This document shows, piece by piece, positions 9,393-18,690 of a stretch of 64,000 nucleotides of DNA. The DNA comes from Blastocatellia bacterium (lineage in GTDB: Bacteria; Acidobacteriota; Blastocatellia; UBA7656; JADIYM01). Under the pieces are notes generated by a model. It was not told where the DNA came from and ran no database searches. It worked only from the letters and a program-made list of their open reading frames with translations. Numbering within the stretch: position 1 is the first letter of the stretch; each line of letters opens with the position of its first letter. The position numbers were made by a program, and so were the translations under genes. The stretch is from positions 62,001 through 126,000 of the forward strand of contig JADIYM010000003.1 of NCBI GenBank assembly GCA_016705245.1, written 5' to 3'.

Positions 9393-10669
9393 CCAAGCTC
9401 ACCTAGTGCGGAAGCCGCGGCGCTAAGCGTCAGGTCGACAACGTCACTCGTGTGCGCGAGCCCGACGAAGGCTGCTTCGTATTGGGAAGGCGCGAGGTAG
9501 ACACCCCGATCGAGCATCCCGTGGAAGAAACGGCCGTAGCGTTTCGTATCCGACCGCGAGGCCGTGTCCCAGTCGACAACAGCTGGACCCTCGTGGAAGA
9601 ACGTCGTGAACATTGAACCGACGCGATTGGTCACAGTGGCAACGCCAGCCTCGCGAGCCAGTCCCGCCAATCCATCCGCGATGGCCGACGTGGTGCGTTC
9701 GAGCTGGTCATAGACAGTGGAGTCCTCAAGCAACCGAAGCGTTGCGAGCCCTGCCGTCACAGCCAGCGGATTGCCCGAAAGCGTTCCGGCCTGGTAGATC
9801 GGACCGACCGGCGCAACGCGCGAAAGTATGTCGCGCCGCCCGCCGTACGCGCCCACGGGAAGTCCGCCTCCGATGATCTTGCCGAGACATGTCATGTCCG
9901 GTTTGACGCCGAAGCGCTCCTGTGCGCCGCCTCGTGCAACACGAAAGCCGGTCATGACTTCGTCAAAGATCAGTACCGCGCCTCGATCCGTACATATCTC
10001 GCGAAGCCCTTCGAGGAATCCCGGCCCCGGCGGCACCGTGCCCATGTTGCCGGCGACCGGCTCGACGATGACGCAGGCGATATCGTCGGCAGCCGCGTCG
10101 AAGAGCGCCCGCACCGATTCCAGATCGTTGAATCGCGCCACGAGCGTGTCGGCAACAGCGCCGGGCGTCACTCCCGGCGAGTCGGGAAGACCAAGCGTCG
10201 CAACCCCGGATCCGGCCTTCACGAGCAGCGAGTCGGCGTGACCGTGGTAACAACCCTCGAACTTGATCAGTTTCTTTCGACCCGTGAAGCCCCGTGCGAC
10301 GCGTATGGCGCTCATCGTCGCCTCCGTGCCTGAGCTCGTCAGCCGGAGCATCTCCATGGTCGGGACCGCAAGCGAGATGGCCTCGGCCAGCTCGACCTCG
10401 AGTTCGGTCGGCGCCCCGTAACTCGTACCTCGCGTGAGGGCATCCGAAAGGGCCGCGATGACGGACGGATGCGCGTGTCCCGCAATCATCGGTCCCCAGC
10501 TCCCGATGTAGTCGATCAACTCATTTCCGTCGACGTCCCACATGCGGCAACCAGAGGCGCGCGCGATGAACCGCGGAGTCCCGCCAACCCCCCGAAACGC
10601 GCGAACCGGACTGTTCACGCCTCCGGGTATGAACTTTTGTGCCCGTTCGAACAGTTCATCGCTTCGCAT
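9389..10669 (-). CDS. hemL: Glutamate-1-semialdehyde 2,1-aminomutase
   Basis: PLP enzyme converting glutamate-1-semialdehyde to 5-aminolevulinate in the C5 tetrapyrrole pathway. 426 residues from ATG 10669, preceded by GAGAGGTG; the open frame continues about 90 codons further upstream, but that stretch is intergenic repeat sequence. Typical features: FIPGGVNSPVRAF, SGTEATMSAIRVARGFTGR, FDEVMTGFRVARGGAQ, and the PLP lysine K264 in CLGKIIGGGLPVGAYGG. No other heme gene is nearby. Its stop overlaps the start of the membrane kinase. Confidence 0.96.
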   Translation of the reverse strand: MRSDELFERAQKFIPGGVNSPVRAFRGVGGTPRFIARASGCRMWDVDGNELIDYIGSWGPMIAGHAHPSVIAALSDALTRGTSYGAPTELEVELAEAISLAVPTMEMLRLTSSGTEATMSAIRVARGFTGRKKLIKFEGCYHGHADSLLVKAGSGVATLGLPDSPGVTPGAVADTLVARFNDLESVRALFDAAADDIACVIVEPVAGNMGTVPPGPGFLEGLREICTDRGAVLIFDEVMTGFRVARGGAQERFGVKPDMTCLGKIIGGGLPVGAYGGRRDILSRVAPVGPIYQAGTLSGNPLAVTAGLATLRLLEDSTVYDQLERTTSAIADGLAGLAREAGVATVTNRVGSMFTTFFHEGPAVVDWDTASRSDTKRYGRFFHGMLDRGVYLAPSQYEAAFVGLAHTSDVVDLTLSAAASALGELG

Positions 10670-10851
10670 TGTCACCTCTCTCCACGGAATCGGGTCGCGA
10701 TTCAGTCCGCAACCATGGGCATTTGCTGTCTGAGAGAGTGAGGATAACGAAGAACGTTCGCTTCGGGCAGGCCGAATGCACTGGAACCCGAAGCGACGGG
10801 TCGGCGGTCCAACACAGAAACGACGAAGGACACGGCGCGTGGAGGACACGG

Positions 10852-10900
10852 TCGGCCCGTCGCTGCGCTCCGGGTTCTGGGCCAAACGTATCGCTACCGA
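10852..10900. repeat. Single copy of the 40.5-kb repeat motif
   Basis: This stretch upstream of hemL matches, in reverse orientation, the core of the tandem repeat at 40464-41060 (CCCAGAACCCGGAGCGCAGC and the adjoining GTAGCGATACGTTTG). Only the core is present, not the full 230-bp unit. The remaining bases between hemL and the peptidase gene (10670-10908) show no gene. Confidence 0.75.
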
Positions 10901-10908
10901 TCGGGGTT

Positions 10909-12681
10909 CTAGCTGTCCGTTTCGAGCGCCGAGCCGAGCCACGCGTCACGCAGACGGCGCGGTCGCTCGCCTGAGTCGGCGATCGGCTCGATGCTGACCT
11001 CGGTCTCGAAAGTTCGGTCGATCGTCATCGTCGCTGTCTTGAGCCGGTCTCGGCGGAAGTAGGCCACGCTGACCGCCCGCCCCGGCGCCATCGCGCGCAA
11101 CCGGGCCTTGAAGGTATCCGGCGTCACCCGAAAGCCGTCCACGGCCATCACGACATCGCCCGCGCTCAGCCCTGCCTTCTCAGCCGGCGACTCTTCGTAC
11201 ACAGTGCGAATGGCGACTGCATTATCCCGCGCATCAGTCTCCACTCCGATCCACGGCGTCGGACCGTCGCCGTTCTCACCGGCTTCGCCCTTTCGCTTCG
11301 TGACCAGTCGCAGACCGAACGGCTTGACCGCAGCATTGAAATCGAGCTCCTCGGCCGAATGCACGGTGCGCTTGAAGAACCTCCGAAGGTCGAGTCCCGA
11401 CACTTCCGCTGCAATGGCTTCGAACTCCGCTTCGCCGATGCCGGCGCCATCTGCCTGATATCGCTTCCAGAGCTCGCGCATGATGTCGTCGAGCGACACG
11501 CGTCCATCCGTTTTCTCTCGAACGTGCAGGTCGAGCAGTAGCCCGACGAGCATGCCCTTGAGGTAGTAATTCACGAGGACGTTCGGGCTGTGCTCGTTCT
11601 GTCGGTAGAACTTGATCCACGTGTCGAAACTCGATTCCGCCAGACTCTGACGCAACCGACCCGGAGTCTGGTTGAGTTTCCCGATGAAAGCGGAGAGGTT
11701 CTTGAAGTACCGCTTCGCTGGCATCAATCCGGCTCGAACGACGAGCAGGTTGTCGTAGTACGACGTGATGCCCTCGAACACCCAGAGCAGGCGCGTGTAG
11801 TTCTCCTGCCCGTAGTCAAACGGCCCCAGAGCCGCGGGCCTGATCCGCTTCACGCTCCACGTGTGGAAGAACTCATGCGCGATGAGCGTCAGCACCTGGT
11901 CTTCGTACTTCTTTCGAGGATGGAAGCTGTGGGCATCGATGCCGAGCACCGTGGAGTTGCGGTGCTCCAATCCTCCCCGCGACCCGGGGAACACGTGACA
12001 GATGAACGTGTAGTGCCGATATGGCGGGGCGCCTCCCCAGAAATCGATGACTGTCTCCACGATTTTCCGGGTCTCCTTCAAAAGCGCCTTCTCGTCGAAG
12101 CCTCCTCCTCCCGAAATGACGATCCGGTGAGGACGCCGCCTCGCGGTGAACCGCAAGTCGACGAAGTCTCCGCATTCGATCGGGCAGTCGAGCAGTTCGT
12201 CGTAGTCGTTCGCGCGGAACGTGTCCGACGTCCCCTCAACGGGCTCGAGCCCGGTCGCAGTCCGCCATCCGTCTGGAAGGTCGAGCACGACGTCACAGGG
12301 GCGATCGCTGAAGCCCTCGATCCACGGACAGACTGCCGGCGGATGAATGAAGCCGTGCGTATCGTCGAGATGCGGCGACTGCACATTCGGCTCGTTGGCA
12401 TAGAGCCGGAACCGAAACGCGAAACCGCGGCCGGCGCCGTCGATCCGCCACGCGTTCTTGGAGACCTTCTCGAACCGCAGGGCGCGGCCGTCAGGATCGC
12501 TCACCGAGACGTCCTGCATGTTCCGCGCGTATTCGCGGATGAGGTAAGAGCCCGGCGACCAGACCGGCATGCGGACTTCGACGGAGTCGGGAAAACTGCC
12601 GCCGGCAATCAGGGCGACGTCATAGAGATGCCGGTGCGGTTCGCGTACGGCAATCTCATAGCGAATAAACGGTTCGGTCAA
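10909..12681 (-). CDS. M61 family peptidase with C-terminal PDZ domain
   Basis: 590 residues resembling M61 glycyl aminopeptidases. The zinc site is H269-E270-x-x-H273 in LIAHEFFHTWSVKRIRP, followed by the conserved Glu in WVFEGITSYYDNL. An N-terminal beta domain (WSPGSYLIREYARN) precedes the catalytic domain, and a PDZ domain covers about 480-560 (EESPAEKAGLSAGDVVMAVDG). There is no clear signal peptide, so it may be cytoplasmic. Translation starts at a TTG with GGGAG upstream. It is followed 75 bp later by the soluble kinase gene on the same strand. The enzyme class is sure; its substrate is not. Confidence 0.92.
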   Translation of the reverse strand: MTEPFIRYEIAVREPHRHLYDVALIAGGSFPDSVEVRMPVWSPGSYLIREYARNMQDVSVSDPDGRALRFEKVSKNAWRIDGAGRGFAFRFRLYANEPNVQSPHLDDTHGFIHPPAVCPWIEGFSDRPCDVVLDLPDGWRTATGLEPVEGTSDTFRANDYDELLDCPIECGDFVDLRFTARRRPHRIVISGGGGFDEKALLKETRKIVETVIDFWGGAPPYRHYTFICHVFPGSRGGLEHRNSTVLGIDAHSFHPRKKYEDQVLTLIAHEFFHTWSVKRIRPAALGPFDYGQENYTRLLWVFEGITSYYDNLLVVRAGLMPAKRYFKNLSAFIGKLNQTPGRLRQSLAESSFDTWIKFYRQNEHSPNVLVNYYLKGMLVGLLLDLHVREKTDGRVSLDDIMRELWKRYQADGAGIGEAEFEAIAAEVSGLDLRRFFKRTVHSAEELDFNAAVKPFGLRLVTKRKGEAGENGDGPTPWIGVETDARDNAVAIRTVYEESPAEKAGLSAGDVVMAVDGFRVTPDTFKARLRAMAPGRAVSVAYFRRDRLKTATMTIDRTFETEVSIEPIADSGERPRRLRDAWLGSALETDS

Positions 12682-12756
12682 GCAGTGGACTCCCCTTGTG
12701 GGACTCGGTCGCCCCGACGTCCACGCAACGTCGAACGCCGTCCCGGTTTCTCTCGA

Positions 12757-13707
12757 CTACCGGTCGGGATCGACGCCGACCTCGACTCCGGCGAGTGCCT
12801 GGCCGAATTCCGTAGCCGACGCGTACCGGTCGTGCTTGTGCTTCGACAGCGCCTTGAGCAGGACGACGTCAACGGCGGATGGAACATCCGGGTTGTATTC
12901 GCTCGGGGGCGCCGGCACTTCGTTCATGTGCTTGACGAGCGTGTCGATCGGAGAACTGCCGAGAAACGGCGGGCGTCCCGCCACCATCTCGTAGAACACG
13001 CAACCGAGCGAGTAGATGTCGGATTGCGCGTCGAGCGGCAGGTCTTCGCACTGCTCGGGAGACATGTACGGCGGCGAACCGACGAGCGTCCCGCTCTTTG
13101 TAAGCGAACCGACTCCCTCTTCGGTGCCGCGCTGCAGCTTTGCGAGTCCGAAATCCAGCACCTTGACGAACGGTCCGTCCTGGGTCGATTCGAGGAAGAT
13201 GTTGTGCGGCTTGAGGTCGCGATGAATCACCCCGGCCGAATGCGCGACAGCGACGGCGGAACACACCTGCCTCATCCACCGAATACCCTGATCGAGCGGC
13301 AACCGGCCCGTCGCCTTTACCTCGGCGTTGAGCGGTCGACCTTCGAGGTACTCCATCACGATGTAGGCGCCGACTTCCGGGGCCACCCCGTAGTCATAGA
13401 TCGAGACGATCCGCGGATGCTTGAGCCGCGCAATTGCGAGCGCCTCACGCTTGAACCGTTCGATCGCAACCGGGTTCGAGAGAATGTCGCTGCGCATGAC
13501 CTTCATGGCCACGGGGCGCTCGAGGTTCAACTGCGTCGCCCGATATACCGTTCCCATCGCCCCTCGACCGAGCTGAACGTCGATGCGGAACTTCCCCTCG
13601 ATCGTCGAACCGAGCAGTGGGTTGAACGAGATCAGCCGTATTCCGCAATCCGGACACACGTCCGCCGGACTGTCGTACCGCTTCAGACACGAGGCACATT
13701 GGCGCAT
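12757..13707 (-). CDS. Soluble Ser/Thr kinase with N-terminal zinc ribbon
   Basis: 316 residues: a zinc ribbon at the very start (MRQCASCLKRYDSPADVCPDCG) then a complete Hanks kinase (GRGAMGTVYRA, VAMKVM lysine, HRDLKPHN, DFGLAK, GSPPYMSPEQ). No TM helix, so it should be cytoplasmic. The ribbon has the same CxxC...CxxxG layout as that of the membrane kinase at 6288-9392, suggesting a shared recognition module. It stands between the TPR protein and the M61 peptidase on the same strand, 42 bp from the TPR stop, so the three may form one transcript. Confidence 0.93.
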   Translation of the reverse strand: MRQCASCLKRYDSPADVCPDCGIRLISFNPLLGSTIEGKFRIDVQLGRGAMGTVYRATQLNLERPVAMKVMRSDILSNPVAIERFKREALAIARLKHPRIVSIYDYGVAPEVGAYIVMEYLEGRPLNAEVKATGRLPLDQGIRWMRQVCSAVAVAHSAGVIHRDLKPHNIFLESTQDGPFVKVLDFGLAKLQRGTEEGVGSLTKSGTLVGSPPYMSPEQCEDLPLDAQSDIYSLGCVFYEMVAGRPPFLGSSPIDTLVKHMNEVPAPPSEYNPDVPSAVDVVLLKALSKHKHDRYASATEFGQALAGVEVGVDPDR

Positions 13708-13749
13708 TCAGGGACTCGATTCCAGGCCGTCTTCGACACACGGCTTCCT

Positions 13750-15990
13750 TCAGTACTTTTCGGTCAGGGCGCCTGAGTGTACCCAAAAAACGGCACGATG
13801 CGCGACCCCGGGAGGCACCGCCGTCAGTCCATGATCAACGGGGGCGGTCACAACCCGGTTTCCTCCATCCACTTTCGCCTGCAGCAGCGCGTCGTCAGCC
13901 GCCACGATGAGCGTATCCGACGAGAACTTCGGATCGGGCACGGCAGCTGCCGCGCCGAGGCTCACGGTCACCACGTCGCTGACCGGCGACGCCTCGTGTC
14001 GAATCCGCATCGCCTCGATTCGAGTCCGCAGACGATCGGCGACGATCGACACGGCACTCTCCGGCGTATCGGGGAGCAGGACGAGAAAGACGCCGCCTCC
14101 GACACTCGAGATGAGGTCGCCCGGCCGCAGCAGGTCGCCCTCGAGCGTTCCGGCGACTCTCTCGAGGCAGTAGTCGCCGCTTAGCAGACCGTATGTATCG
14201 AGGTAGTCGTTGAAGGCATCGATCTCCAGCTTCACCAGCGCCAACGGTTTCTCGTCGCGAATAGCCCGCCGCCACTCACGATCAAAATACTTGTTGAACT
14301 CGGCGAGCGTGAACATCTCGTCGAGGTCGACGCGATCCTCGGAGGCGGGATGAGCTCCAACGACCTGTGCCGACAAGTCCTGGACTGACGGATGAAGGTC
14401 ATACGCCTCGGCGATGAACTCCTTGGCCCGCTCGGTCTCACCAAGCTCCTCGTGGAGTCGGGCGAGCTCGATGCACTGCACGGCCGCCTTGTCCTTCATT
14501 CCGGCCTCGGCATAGAGCTTCTTGAGCTTCGTGCGGCCGATCACGTATTTGGGCTGCCCGGCGACGAGCTCCTCGAGGAGCTTTATCCTCGCGGCCCGGA
14601 ATTCGGGATGCTCGGCGACGAGATCGTCGGCGAGCTCCATGCTGTACTCCGACAGCGCGCCAGCCGATTCCGCGGCCGGCATGGCGCGATCCGCGGACGA
14701 CGTCGATGCCGGCTCCTCTACGGACGGGGTCTTGCGCGCCCACTCCATCAGCATCGGTCCCGACTCGAATCCCTCGGGGAAATTGGACTCGGCGGCGGGC
14801 GCCGGTGGCGGCGGGGCATCCGCGGCAACCGGGTCCTTTGCCACGACGTCGGGCTCAACCTCCATCAGTCGCTTGAGCGCTTCGGTGGCGATGTCCTTCA
14901 GGCCCTGTCGATTCGAGACCTCGACGAGAGAATTCAGCGTCGCGACGAGGTTTCGCCGTTCGTCGACTCGCGTGTAGATGTCGGCGAGACGACGCAGTGC
15001 TCCGACGTTGTTCCGGTCGCGGCGCAGGATCTCCTTCAGCACGGCCGTCAGCTTCTTTTTCGCTCCGGTCGCGAGCAGCGAGTCCACCGAACGGTCGACG
15101 ATGGCCAACGCCCGGTCCATCAGCTTCGCCTCGATACACGCCCGACTGACCTCGAGCATGGCGTCGACTCGGGTTGCGTCGACGCGAAGGAGCTTCCCAA
15201 ACGTCTCCTCGGCCTCGTCGAGCATTCCGGCATTCAGGTAGGTTCGACCGAGGATTGCGAGCAGGTCCGGATCCTCGGGATTCTTCGTCAGAAGACCGTC
15301 GATCATCCGGAGTGCCTCGACGAGCCGTCCCTGCTGAACATAGCCCTCGGCCAGCGCGTTGATGGCGATCTTCGAGTCAGGCCGAACCTCGAGCGCCTTC
15401 CGGAACGCCTCGAGACCCTCGTCCGCCCGGCCGCGCCGTTGCAGTTCCTGGCCGGCCTGAATGAACGCATTGTAGGCCTCGCGCTGCATTCCGCTCGCGA
15501 GGTAGGCCTCGGCAAGCTCCAATCGAAGAGTCACGTTCTCGGGATCGAGGTCTGCGATCTTCTGCTGAATCGTGAGGGCCTTGGCCTTGTCGCCGGTCCG
15601 CTTGAAGCTCTCCACCGCCGCCATGTACTGGACCCGCGCATCGCTGATGTGCCCGACCTTGCGGAGCATGTCGGCCAGCTTGATCGTCAGCTCGGGAGCG
15701 ACTCCCTCGAGCTTGACGATTTTCTTGTAGACGGCGATTGCCCGCTGCACGGCGCCCTCGGATTCGTACCGTTCCGCCACCTGCACGAAATAGCGACTCG
15801 CCTCTTCAGGTCGTCCGACACGAACGCACAGGTCGCCCACCGTGTTCAGGACGTTCTCATCGTGTGGATTGGCCTCGAGCACCTTCTGGTATTCGTCGAT
15901 CGCGTTGGCGAGTTTGCCCTGCTGGGCGTACTTCTCCGCCTGCTTGAGGGACTTTTCGACATTGTTGTCGCTGCCAAATGAAAAGCGCAT
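13750..15990 (-). CDS. TPR-repeat protein with degenerate C-terminal GGDEF domain
   Basis: 746 residues. Residues about 10-370 are tandem TPR helices (KYAQQGKLANAIDEYQKVLEANP is a clear unit), followed by an Ala/Pro linker, a second short TPR stretch and a GGDEF-like domain from about 560. The signature that should read GG(D/E)EF is GGGVF at 631-635, so both metal/catalytic acidic positions are lost and cyclase activity is unlikely. It may bind a nucleotide or act as a scaffold (inference). The start has GGAGATGG upstream. It heads a minus-strand run with the zinc-ribbon kinase. Confidence 0.88.
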   Translation of the reverse strand: MRFSFGSDNNVEKSLKQAEKYAQQGKLANAIDEYQKVLEANPHDENVLNTVGDLCVRVGRPEEASRYFVQVAERYESEGAVQRAIAVYKKIVKLEGVAPELTIKLADMLRKVGHISDARVQYMAAVESFKRTGDKAKALTIQQKIADLDPENVTLRLELAEAYLASGMQREAYNAFIQAGQELQRRGRADEGLEAFRKALEVRPDSKIAINALAEGYVQQGRLVEALRMIDGLLTKNPEDPDLLAILGRTYLNAGMLDEAEETFGKLLRVDATRVDAMLEVSRACIEAKLMDRALAIVDRSVDSLLATGAKKKLTAVLKEILRRDRNNVGALRRLADIYTRVDERRNLVATLNSLVEVSNRQGLKDIATEALKRLMEVEPDVVAKDPVAADAPPPPAPAAESNFPEGFESGPMLMEWARKTPSVEEPASTSSADRAMPAAESAGALSEYSMELADDLVAEHPEFRAARIKLLEELVAGQPKYVIGRTKLKKLYAEAGMKDKAAVQCIELARLHEELGETERAKEFIAEAYDLHPSVQDLSAQVVGAHPASEDRVDLDEMFTLAEFNKYFDREWRRAIRDEKPLALVKLEIDAFNDYLDTYGLLSGDYCLERVAGTLEGDLLRPGDLISSVGGGVFLVLLPDTPESAVSIVADRLRTRIEAMRIRHEASPVSDVVTVSLGAAAAVPDPKFSSDTLIVAADDALLQAKVDGGNRVVTAPVDHGLTAVPPGVAHRAVFWVHSGALTEKY

Positions 15991-16160
15991 ATTCCATCTC
16001 CGTGAGAGCGGGCGGTACGGGAATCCGAATCGAGAGGTGCGGAAGTGACTGCGCGTATGATAACTCCGGCTGTTTCAACCGCAAAGGACCCTCACCGAGG
16101 GGTAGTGGGCCAATCTGACTTCGTCTCTCATCGACTCCGGTCCTTCACATTTCCGCTGCC

Positions 16161-16260
16161 CTTTTGCGTCTTTGCGTCTTCCTTTTCGCCTTTGCGAGAA
16201 CTTCTTCGACGGCCTGAAGAGTTTCTCGCAAAGGCGCAAAAGAAGACGCAAAGACACAAG
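16161..16260. repeat. Dispersed inverted repeat, family A, copy 1
   Basis: Near-perfect palindrome of about 100 bp with arms built from GCGTCTTTGCGTCTT and its complement around a short loop. Related copies are at 35781-35864 and 57794-57915. It lies between divergent genes (TPR protein and receiver-kinase), so it is not simply a terminator. The rest of the 15991-16442 gap shows no gene. Confidence 0.85.
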
Positions 16261-16442
16261 CTCAAGTTCGTGCTGGGACCTTGATCGAAGGTGACCCACT
16301 ACCCACCTGGGGTGCCCCGGCCCGGCGCGCGCCCTTCCGGTGGCACGCCGTCGGCCCGTCGGAGTACACTGCCAAAGCTCGGTCGACGCGATGGCCGGGC
16401 CGTGAATCGAAGGTCTCGAGCGACCATCCGAGAGGTCCGATC

Positions 16443-17858
16443 ATGTCCGCAGCCCTCCAGGACGATGCAGCCGCCACGAAGGGCGACATCCTCGTCGTCG
16501 ACGACAATCCGGTTAACCTCGATCTGCTTTCGAACATGCTGCAGGACCGGTCGTATCGCGTTCGCGTGGCTACCAACGGCCGCCGAGCGCTCGCAGCTGC
16601 GAAGTCGCGGCCACCCGATCTCGTCATGCTCGACATCAACATGCCCGAGATGGACGGGTATGAGGTTTGCAGGCAGCTCAAGGCGGACCCGGTGACGGCT
16701 GACGTACCGGTCATTTTCATCAGTGCCCTCGACGAAGCGATGGACAAGGTGCGTGCGTTCGAGGTCGGCGGCGCGGATTACGTCACGAAGCCCTTCCAGT
16801 TCGAGGAAGTCCTCGCCCGCATCGAGAACCAGCTCAAGCTGTCTCGTCTGCAGCGTGTGCTCGAGAGGAAAAACGCCGAGCTCACCGCGAAAAACGAGGA
16901 GCTCGTCCGGTCCCGGGACGAGCTGCTCAAGTCGCAGCAGCAGGCGGCGAACTTCTTCTCGGCGTTGGCCGACGTGCTGCCTGGCACGGTGCTCGACGAA
17001 AAGTACAAGCTCGAAGAGAAGATCGGTGCGGGCGGCTTTGGCACCGTATATCGCGCCGTGCATCTCGGTCTCGATCGTCTCGTCGCGGTGAAGATCTTCA
17101 AGCCGGCGAGCGGGACCGTCACACAGGAAGGGCTAGATCGCTTTCGCCTCGAGGGCGTGCGGGCCTGTCAGATTCAGCATAGAAACGCGGTTGCGGTCTC
17201 CGATTTCGGCGTTTCGACAGCCGGCATCGCCTATCTCGTCATGGAGCTGCTCGAGGGACGCACGCTGACCGACGAGCTTCAGGACGCAGGCCGGCTGTCT
17301 CCAGAGCGTTGCGTCGAGATCCTGACGCCGATCTGCGGCGTTCTGGCCGAGGCACACGCCGCCGGCATCGTTCATCGCGACATCAAGCCCGACAATATCT
17401 TTCTGCACCGTTCGAAGGACGGAGAGATCGTCAAGGTCCTCGATTTTGGGCTGGCAAAGCTGCTCGACGACTCACCGGCGCCATCGGCGCAGAACCTCAC
17501 GGTCGGCACCGTGCTTGGAACTCCGACTTACATGTCTCCGGAGCGGCTCAACGACTCGCCCTACGACGGACAGTCGGACGTGTACAGCACCGGGATCCTG
17601 CTCTACCAGATGCTGACGGGCAACGTTCCGTTCCAGTCACGCGAGGGCGACTATTGGGCTGTTGCGATCATGCACCTGACAAAGACGCCACCATCGCTTC
17701 GCGAATCCAATCCGGGTCTGACTCCGGAAATCGAAGAAGTTGTTCTCAGATCGCTTGCCAAGGACCCGTCGGCGCGTCCGAGCGCGGAGAGTCTCGCAAC
17801 CGACTTCAGCGCGGCCGTCGCCGCGGCAGCGCCGCCCGACGCCGCGCGTTCGGTCTGA
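16443..17858 (+). CDS. Response-regulator receiver fused to Ser/Thr kinase
   Basis: 471 residues. A receiver domain (about 14-130) has the acidic pair D20-D21, phospho-acceptor D64 (VMLDINMPEMDG) and the conserved Lys in ADYVTKPF. A charged coiled coil (about 135-180) leads to a Hanks kinase (about 185-445) with GAGGFGTVYRA, VAVKIF, HRDIKPDN and DFG. All catalytic residues are present. The layout implies that a histidine kinase controls a Ser/Thr kinase by phosphotransfer; no histidine kinase is encoded nearby. ATG 16443 is chosen because GAGAGG precedes it and the receiver begins right after. It is followed 30 bp later by the DUF1232 gene. Confidence 0.93.
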   Translation: MSAALQDDAAATKGDILVVDDNPVNLDLLSNMLQDRSYRVRVATNGRRALAAAKSRPPDLVMLDINMPEMDGYEVCRQLKADPVTADVPVIFISALDEAMDKVRAFEVGGADYVTKPFQFEEVLARIENQLKLSRLQRVLERKNAELTAKNEELVRSRDELLKSQQQAANFFSALADVLPGTVLDEKYKLEEKIGAGGFGTVYRAVHLGLDRLVAVKIFKPASGTVTQEGLDRFRLEGVRACQIQHRNAVAVSDFGVSTAGIAYLVMELLEGRTLTDELQDAGRLSPERCVEILTPICGVLAEAHAAGIVHRDIKPDNIFLHRSKDGEIVKVLDFGLAKLLDDSPAPSAQNLTVGTVLGTPTYMSPERLNDSPYDGQSDVYSTGILLYQMLTGNVPFQSREGDYWAVAIMHLTKTPPSLRESNPGLTPEIEEVVLRSLAKDPSARPSAESLATDFSAAVAAAAPPDAARSV

Positions 17859-17888
17859 CACTATCAACGTCGAGGAGACTACGCAGAA

Positions 17889-18395
17889 ATGCCGACTAGC
17901 AATGACATCGAGACAGACGATCGAACCGATTCGAGGCGCGCGACCCGAGGCCGCCTTCGCCGGGCGATGAAGGACCTGCTGTTGCTGCTTCCGAATCTCC
18001 TGAAGCTGCTGGTGCGGCTCGTCCGCGATCCGAAGGTCTCGCGTGCTGACAAGTTCATCCTCGGGGGCACTATCCTCTATGTGATATCGCCGGTTGACTT
18101 CATCCCGGATCTCATTCCGTTCGTCGGGCAGGTCGACGACACGTACCTCGTGGCGCTGTCCCTGATCCGGCTCGTGAATCGAGCGGACCCGGGTGTCGTG
18201 GAGCGGCACTGGGATGGTCGCGTGGATCTCAAGCGCCTCCTGTCGTCGATCGTCGACGTGGCCGTGCATTTTCTGCCAAAGCCGATCCGCATGGCTCTCG
18301 TCGAAAAGATCGAGATTCGCGAACCTCGAAGTCTGAGGATGATTCGGGGCGGCAAGGACGCGGCGGCCGGCGCTGCAGCTACGCCCCGGCAGTAG
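17889..18395 (+). CDS. DUF1232 membrane protein
   Basis: 168 residues with the DUF1232 core: a hydrophobic segment LGGTILYVISPVDFIPDLIPFVGQVDD in the middle of the protein, where SPxDFIPDxIPxxGxxDD is the family signature. A first hydrophobic helix (LLLLLPNLLKLLVRLV) precedes it. The N-terminus is Arg-rich and the C-terminus basic and Ala-rich. Function of the family is unknown. It is probably co-transcribed with the receiver-kinase gene. Confidence 0.88.
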   Translation: MPTSNDIETDDRTDSRRATRGRLRRAMKDLLLLLPNLLKLLVRLVRDPKVSRADKFILGGTILYVISPVDFIPDLIPFVGQVDDTYLVALSLIRLVNRADPGVVERHWDGRVDLKRLLSSIVDVAVHFLPKPIRMALVEKIEIREPRSLRMIRGGKDAAAGAAATPRQ

Positions 18396-18463
18396 CTGGG
18401 TTCCTTACAGAGTTGCCCCATGCGGCTGGGCCGCACCCCCCGTTGATGAAACGGCAGGAATGA

Positions 18464-18690
18464 GCAGGGTAGACTCTTGACGATATCTGCGTCTGAGATC
18501 GGTAGTTCTTGGCGCCCGAGTTTCGCTCGCGAGCCCATTGCAGATTCCGCGACCGCGGACCGGTCGATTCCGCGACCGCGGAGCGGTCGATGAAATAGCC
18601 GTGGGTCGCGCGCGGGCGAGTGCAACGAGCCCTCGCGTGACCCGCGGAACCGCCGGCCGTAACGCACCGACCGCGGAGCGGTCGCATCTT
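18464..18690. repeat. REP-like hairpins (family C, copy 1) with adjoining conserved 70-bp unit
   Basis: Bases 18544-18690 hold several copies of GCGGAGCGGTCG-type hairpin units and longer inverted arms (GCCGTGGGTCGCGCG). Bases 18464-18532 carry a unit that reappears, inverted, at 25723-25792, also next to family C hairpins. This block directly abuts the transposase remnant. The rest of 18396-18463 shows no gene. Confidence 0.8.

Noticed and set aside
10670..10942. N-terminal extension of hemL
   Set aside because: The extra residues come from intergenic repeat DNA; the ATG at 10669 has a good ribosome site and gives the normal protein length.
11590..13776. Plus-strand open frame of 728 codons
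   Set aside because: It lies opposite the M61 peptidase and the kinase, both with intact catalytic motifs, and its own sequence is Arg/Glu/Asp-rich without domain signs.
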